A stretch of 6,678 bases of DNA from Ilumatobacteraceae bacterium (GTDB lineage: Bacteria > Actinomycetota > Acidimicrobiia > Acidimicrobiales > Ilumatobacteraceae): the NCBI GenBank assembly GCA_016650435.1, contig JAENVT010000372.1, positions 1 to 6,678 of the forward strand. The letters are read 5' to 3'. The notes under the pieces were generated by a model. That model made no database searches. It saw only the letters and a program-made list of their open reading frames with translations, and was not told the DNA's origin. Below are positions 3,902-6,678 of this stretch, piece after piece. The position numbers and the translations under genes were made by a program. Every line of letters starts with the position of its first letter. The first letter of the stretch is position 1.

Positions 3902-5338
3902 TCAGCGCGGCGCAAGCGTGGCGGCGGACGGACCGGTGGGATAAGGACCGAGTGCCTGGCCGAGTTCGTCCCACAGGACTTTGTAGTTGTTGGCGATGCA
4001 TTCACCGTTCTGCAACAACACGAATTCGATCGCTCCACCACCGGCTTGAGGCACGTAGCCGCCGAGGGACTTGGCACCGAGTTGGCCTGGATTGCAATTG
4101 GGGTTCAGTGTGCCGGTCTTGCCGTGCAGCTTGCCGGCCAACGGACCGCTGGTGAAGACGTCGAAGAGGGTGCCGCCGGTCGCACCTGCGACGGGCATTC
4201 CCTGACCGACCGCGTCGGTCGCCGAGCCGTGTTCGAGCACCGCGAGAATCGCAGCGCACGTCACCCTGTTGGCATCGGAGAGTCCGGATCCGTCGACGAG
4301 GCTTACCCCGGCCGTGGGCACGCCCCATGTCGCCAACCGGTCCATCACGACCTGCAACCCGGCGGAGCGGGTGCCTGCACCCTCGCTCTGCAGGCCGATC
4401 TCTTTCAGGACCATCTCGGCCGTGTTGTTGTCGCTAGTCGTCAGCATTTCGGCGAGGATCGCCGGCAGCGGCTGCGACTGCACTTCGGCGATGGTCGCCG
4501 CGCCGGCAGCGGCGGTTCCGGTCGACGCGTCGCCAACAGCGATGCCTCGGGCCTTCAGCATGTCGCGCAGCACCGACGCTGCGCCGAGTGCGGGATCCTT
4601 CGCGGCAGTCTGCGGCGTCTGCCACGAGTCGTTGGCGAGCAGAGCATCGACCGGGCCGGCTTGGGTGATGTGGTCGGCGGCAGCCCAGGTCGGAGCGAAG
4701 AACTCGTCGTCGTAGCGTGAGCCGTCACCGACCAATCCCCCGGTGATCTTGGTGACGCCGTGTTGCTGAATGGCGTCGGCGAGCGACTCGAAGGACGTTT
4801 CGTTGAACGGCGGCCATTTCGGGTTGTTGCCGTTCCACCATTCGCTGGCCAGCACGGGATCTCCGCCACCCACGAGGTACATGTCGCCTTGCACCACACC
4901 GTCGGCTCCCAATGCCCCCATCACTTTGGTCGAATAGGTGAAGCCCGGACCAAGCACGTCGAGCGCGACCGCCGCGGTAAGGATCTTCAGATTGCTGGCA
5001 GGCGACAGAGGAAGGGTCTCGTTCTTTTCTGCCACCGACTGACCGTCGATGGCCAACGCGAAGCAACGGTTGTCGCCGACCGATGCGAGCAGCGGCTGCA
5101 GCGCTGTTTGCAGCGCGCTGAGGTTGACCTGACGCGACAAGACTCCCGGTGCTCGGCGCACAGAGAACAACGGGGTGGTCATCGCGGCTGGCAAGGTGGC
5201 CGGGTTGGGCGCGACGGGCTGCACAACAGGCGGCGGTCGGCGAGCGTCGGCGAACCGCCACAACGCCCCGAGGCCGGCGGCCGGAATGGCAGCCAACAGC
5301 ACAAGCACGGGTATGGGGTTGAGCCGGCGCGCGGCCAT
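3902..5338 (-). CDS. dacB: D-alanyl-D-alanine carboxypeptidase/endopeptidase, PBP4 (DacB) family
   Basis: This penicillin-binding protein trims or cuts peptidoglycan stem peptides outside the membrane. The 478 residues match the length of E. coli PBP4. A hydrophobic segment at about 8-26 (PIPVLVLLAAIPAAGLGAL) after AARR is a signal peptide or membrane anchor, followed by a Pro-rich linker. All three catalytic motifs are present: SNLK (S115, K118) in SPASNLKILTAAVAL, SDN (302-304) with DNNTAEM, and KTG (407-409) in GKLHGKTGTL. GGGDP near 157-161 and VDGSGLSDANR are also family marks. Four cysteines (92, 361, 415, 447) could form disulfides outside the cell. ATG 5338 overlaps the upstream stop by 1 nt (TGATG). 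The longer reading from 5425 adds 29 basic residues from within the upstream gene and would bury the signal peptide. The function call is firm; the PBP class suggests no specific link to the tRNA genes downstream. Confidence 0.92.
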   Translation of the reverse strand: MAARRLNPIPVLVLLAAIPAAGLGALWRFADARRPPPVVQPVAPNPATLPAAMTTPLFSVRRAPGVLSRQVNLSALQTALQPLLASVGDNRCFALAIDGQSVAEKNETLPLSPASNLKILTAAVALDVLGPGFTYSTKVMGALGADGVVQGDMYLVGGGDPVLASEWWNGNNPKWPPFNETSFESLADAIQQHGVTKITGGLVGDGSRYDDEFFAPTWAAADHITQAGPVDALLANDSWQTPQTAAKDPALGAASVLRDMLKARGIAVGDASTGTAAAGAATIAEVQSQPLPAILAEMLTTSDNNTAEMVLKEIGLQSEGAGTRSAGLQVVMDRLATWGVPTAGVSLVDGSGLSDANRVTCAAILAVLEHGSATDAVGQGMPVAGATGGTLFDVFTSGPLAGKLHGKTGTLNPNCNPGQLGAKSLGGYVPQAGGGAIEFVLLQNGECIANNYKVLWDELGQALGPYPTGPSAATLAPR

Positions 5339-6678
5339 CAGGTCAACCCATTTCGTCGCCGAAAGTCGGCGTATCGACAAAGGTGTTGCAACGCGGTGAC
5401 GGCGCGACTGCCGCTTGCGTAGCACAACCGGCCGGTGGCGCGAACAGCTGCTGGCCCAGGGTTGGCGGGGTCGGCGACAGCCAGCTCGGTCGCTGTGAGG
5501 ATTGGCTTGTCGTATCGGCGCGACAGTTGATCGGCTGCCTCGGCGAAACGTTGATCCTGGCGTTCGTGGTAAGCGACGATCCGGTCCAGCCCGTATCCCG
5601 GATGGAACCCACCTTCGCGCATCAACCGCGCTTCGTTGCTCTGAATCCCAACACCCAAATAGATCACCGCGTGAACATCGGGGTGGGCGGCGATCATCTC
5701 CATCACCTCGGGAATCGTCTCACGGGTCTCGCCGCCGGCACAGTCGACCGGGTTATTGCGGCTCCATCGCGCCGGCAGCTTGGTGTCGATCTCGGCCATC
5801 AGATCGCCCGGTAGGGAAATGAGGTCGAGCCCGTCGGCGCGGGCGATGGCGTCGGACGTGATCACGCCCCATCCGCCCGCCGTTGTCAACACGACAACGT
5901 TCGATCCCCGAGGCAGCGGCTGCGTGGCAAATGTGGCGGCCGCGTCGAAGGCCTCCTCCACGGTGACGGCGCGGGTGACACCCGTCTGACGGCAGGCGCC
6001 GTCGAAGACCTTGTCGTCGGCGGCGAGTGCGCCGGTGTGACTGGCGGCTGCCTTGGCACCGCTTTCGGTGGCACCTCCTTTCACCACCACCAGAGGCTTG
6101 CGCCGGGCGACCGAAGCGAACGTGTCGAGCAAGCGACGGCCGTCGACGATCCCCTCCACATACGCGAGCGAGACGGCAGTTTCAGGATCGTCCGCGTACC
6201 AGTCGAGATAGTCGGCCGGTGTCACCGCGGCGGCATTGCCGGCCGAGACGGCGCGGCTGATCCCCACGCCTGTTTGACGGGCATAGTTCAAGAAACTGCT
6301 GACCAGGTTGCCGCTCTGGCTGGTGACCGCGATGCGGCCGCTGGGAGGGTACGGGGCCACGATCTGGGCGCACAGGTTGGCCGGGGTGCTGACGAGACCC
6401 TGTCCGTTCGGACCGGCAAGGAGGATGCCGAGTTCGTCGGCCAGCGCGACGAGTTGTGCCTCGGCGACGCGCCCTGCCTCGCCTGCCTCGCCGTAGCCGG
6501 CGCTGGTGAGGAACGCGGCCTTCACACCTTTGGCCGCGCAGCTGCGCAGAACGCTTTCGTTTGCCGCCGCCGGGGTACAGACGAAGACAAGATCGATGGC
6601 GTCGTCCGGCAAGTCGGCGATGTCGGCGACGGTACGGATGCCGAGTACCTCCTCGCCGTCGAGGTTCGTGCCGAACAC
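5338..6678 (-). CDS. Acyl-CoA synthetase (NDP-forming) alpha-type subunit, 5' end cut by window
   Basis: This resembles the alpha part of ADP-forming acetyl-CoA/acyl-CoA synthetase, which interconverts acyl-CoA + ADP + Pi and acid + CoA + ATP through a phosphohistidine. In the 446 visible residues the order is a CoA-binding Rossmann domain (VFVCTPAAANESVL, 31-44; AGPNGQGL, 88-95), then the succinyl-CoA ligase-like domain (SQSGNL, 120-125; DDPET, 163-167). The phosphohistidine loop ASHTGALA has H214. The third domain has TTAGGWGV (265-272) and NNPVD (308-312). The protein stops at NGLT without an ATP-grasp beta domain, so that domain must be a separate protein, not seen here. About 40 residues are missing upstream; the first visible codon, GTG at the window edge, is an internal Val matching the VYPVN region. 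Substrate cannot be told. Its stop overlaps the dacB start, so both share a transcript. Confidence 0.87.
   Translation of the reverse strand: MFGTNLDGEEVLGIRTVADIADLPDDAIDLVFVCTPAAANESVLRSCAAKGVKAAFLTSAGYGEAGEAGRVAEAQLVALADELGILLAGPNGQGLVSTPANLCAQIVAPYPPSGRIAVTSQSGNLVSSFLNYARQTGVGISRAVSAGNAAAVTPADYLDWYADDPETAVSLAYVEGIVDGRRLLDTFASVARRKPLVVVKGGATESGAKAAASHTGALAADDKVFDGACRQTGVTRAVTVEEAFDAAATFATQPLPRGSNVVVLTTAGGWGVITSDAIARADGLDLISLPGDLMAEIDTKLPARWSRNNPVDCAGGETRETIPEVMEMIAAHPDVHAVIYLGVGIQSNEARLMREGGFHPGYGLDRIVAYHERQDQRFAEAADQLSRRYDKPILTATELAVADPANPGPAAVRATGRLCYASGSRAVTALQHLCRYADFRRRNGLT

Overview
This 6.7-kb GC-rich window looks like chromosomal DNA of an actinobacterium. Class Acidimicrobiia is my best guess, based on the codon usage, tightly overlapping gene ends, a Holin-X-type membrane protein and actinobacterial-style small membrane proteins. 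That placement is inference. There are no signs of phage, plasmid or insertion-sequence DNA, no CRISPR array, and no tRNA or rRNA gene that I can recognise.

Layout. Bases 2-193 (+) hold the 3' end of a ferredoxin gene. Bases 194-484 have no gene. They contain a 13-bp direct repeat over the ferredoxin stop, a strong hairpin terminator (233-262) that should work on both strands, three copies of an ACATGTGAGTC palindromic motif (323-422), and another hairpin region (436-478) just past the end of the converging gene set. From 485 to the right edge every gene is on the minus strand. In order of transcription they are: an acyl-CoA/acetyl-CoA synthetase alpha-type protein (5' end outside the window), a D-Ala-D-Ala carboxypeptidase of the PBP4/DacB family, a LON substrate-binding domain protein, a two-helix Holin-X-like membrane protein, a 68-residue single-span membrane protein, an unrecognised 87-residue protein, a 65-residue MoaD/ThiS/TtuB-like sulfur carrier, a TtuA-family tRNA sulfurtransferase, and the tRNA m1A58 methyltransferase TrmI.

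Almost all these genes touch or overlap. Stop/start overlaps of 1-4 nt (ATGA, GTGA, TGATG) or gaps of 2-6 nt join them. The only larger gap, 46 bp, lies between the LON-domain and Holin-X genes, so the set is probably one or two transcripts.

The most interesting part is the distal end, where a sulfur carrier, its likely partner thiolase and TrmI are translationally coupled. In Thermus, TtuA/TtuB thiolate T54 and TrmI makes m1A58, two modifications in the same tRNA T-loop, and m1A58 promotes the thiolation. The window therefore appears to encode a compact T-loop modification module in an organism not obviously thermophilic. The carrier ends in Gly-Gly-Ala rather than Gly-Gly, and the codons for its Gly-Gly also form the ribosome binding site of the next gene. 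The remaining genes are cell-envelope or metabolic functions with no evident link to that module.
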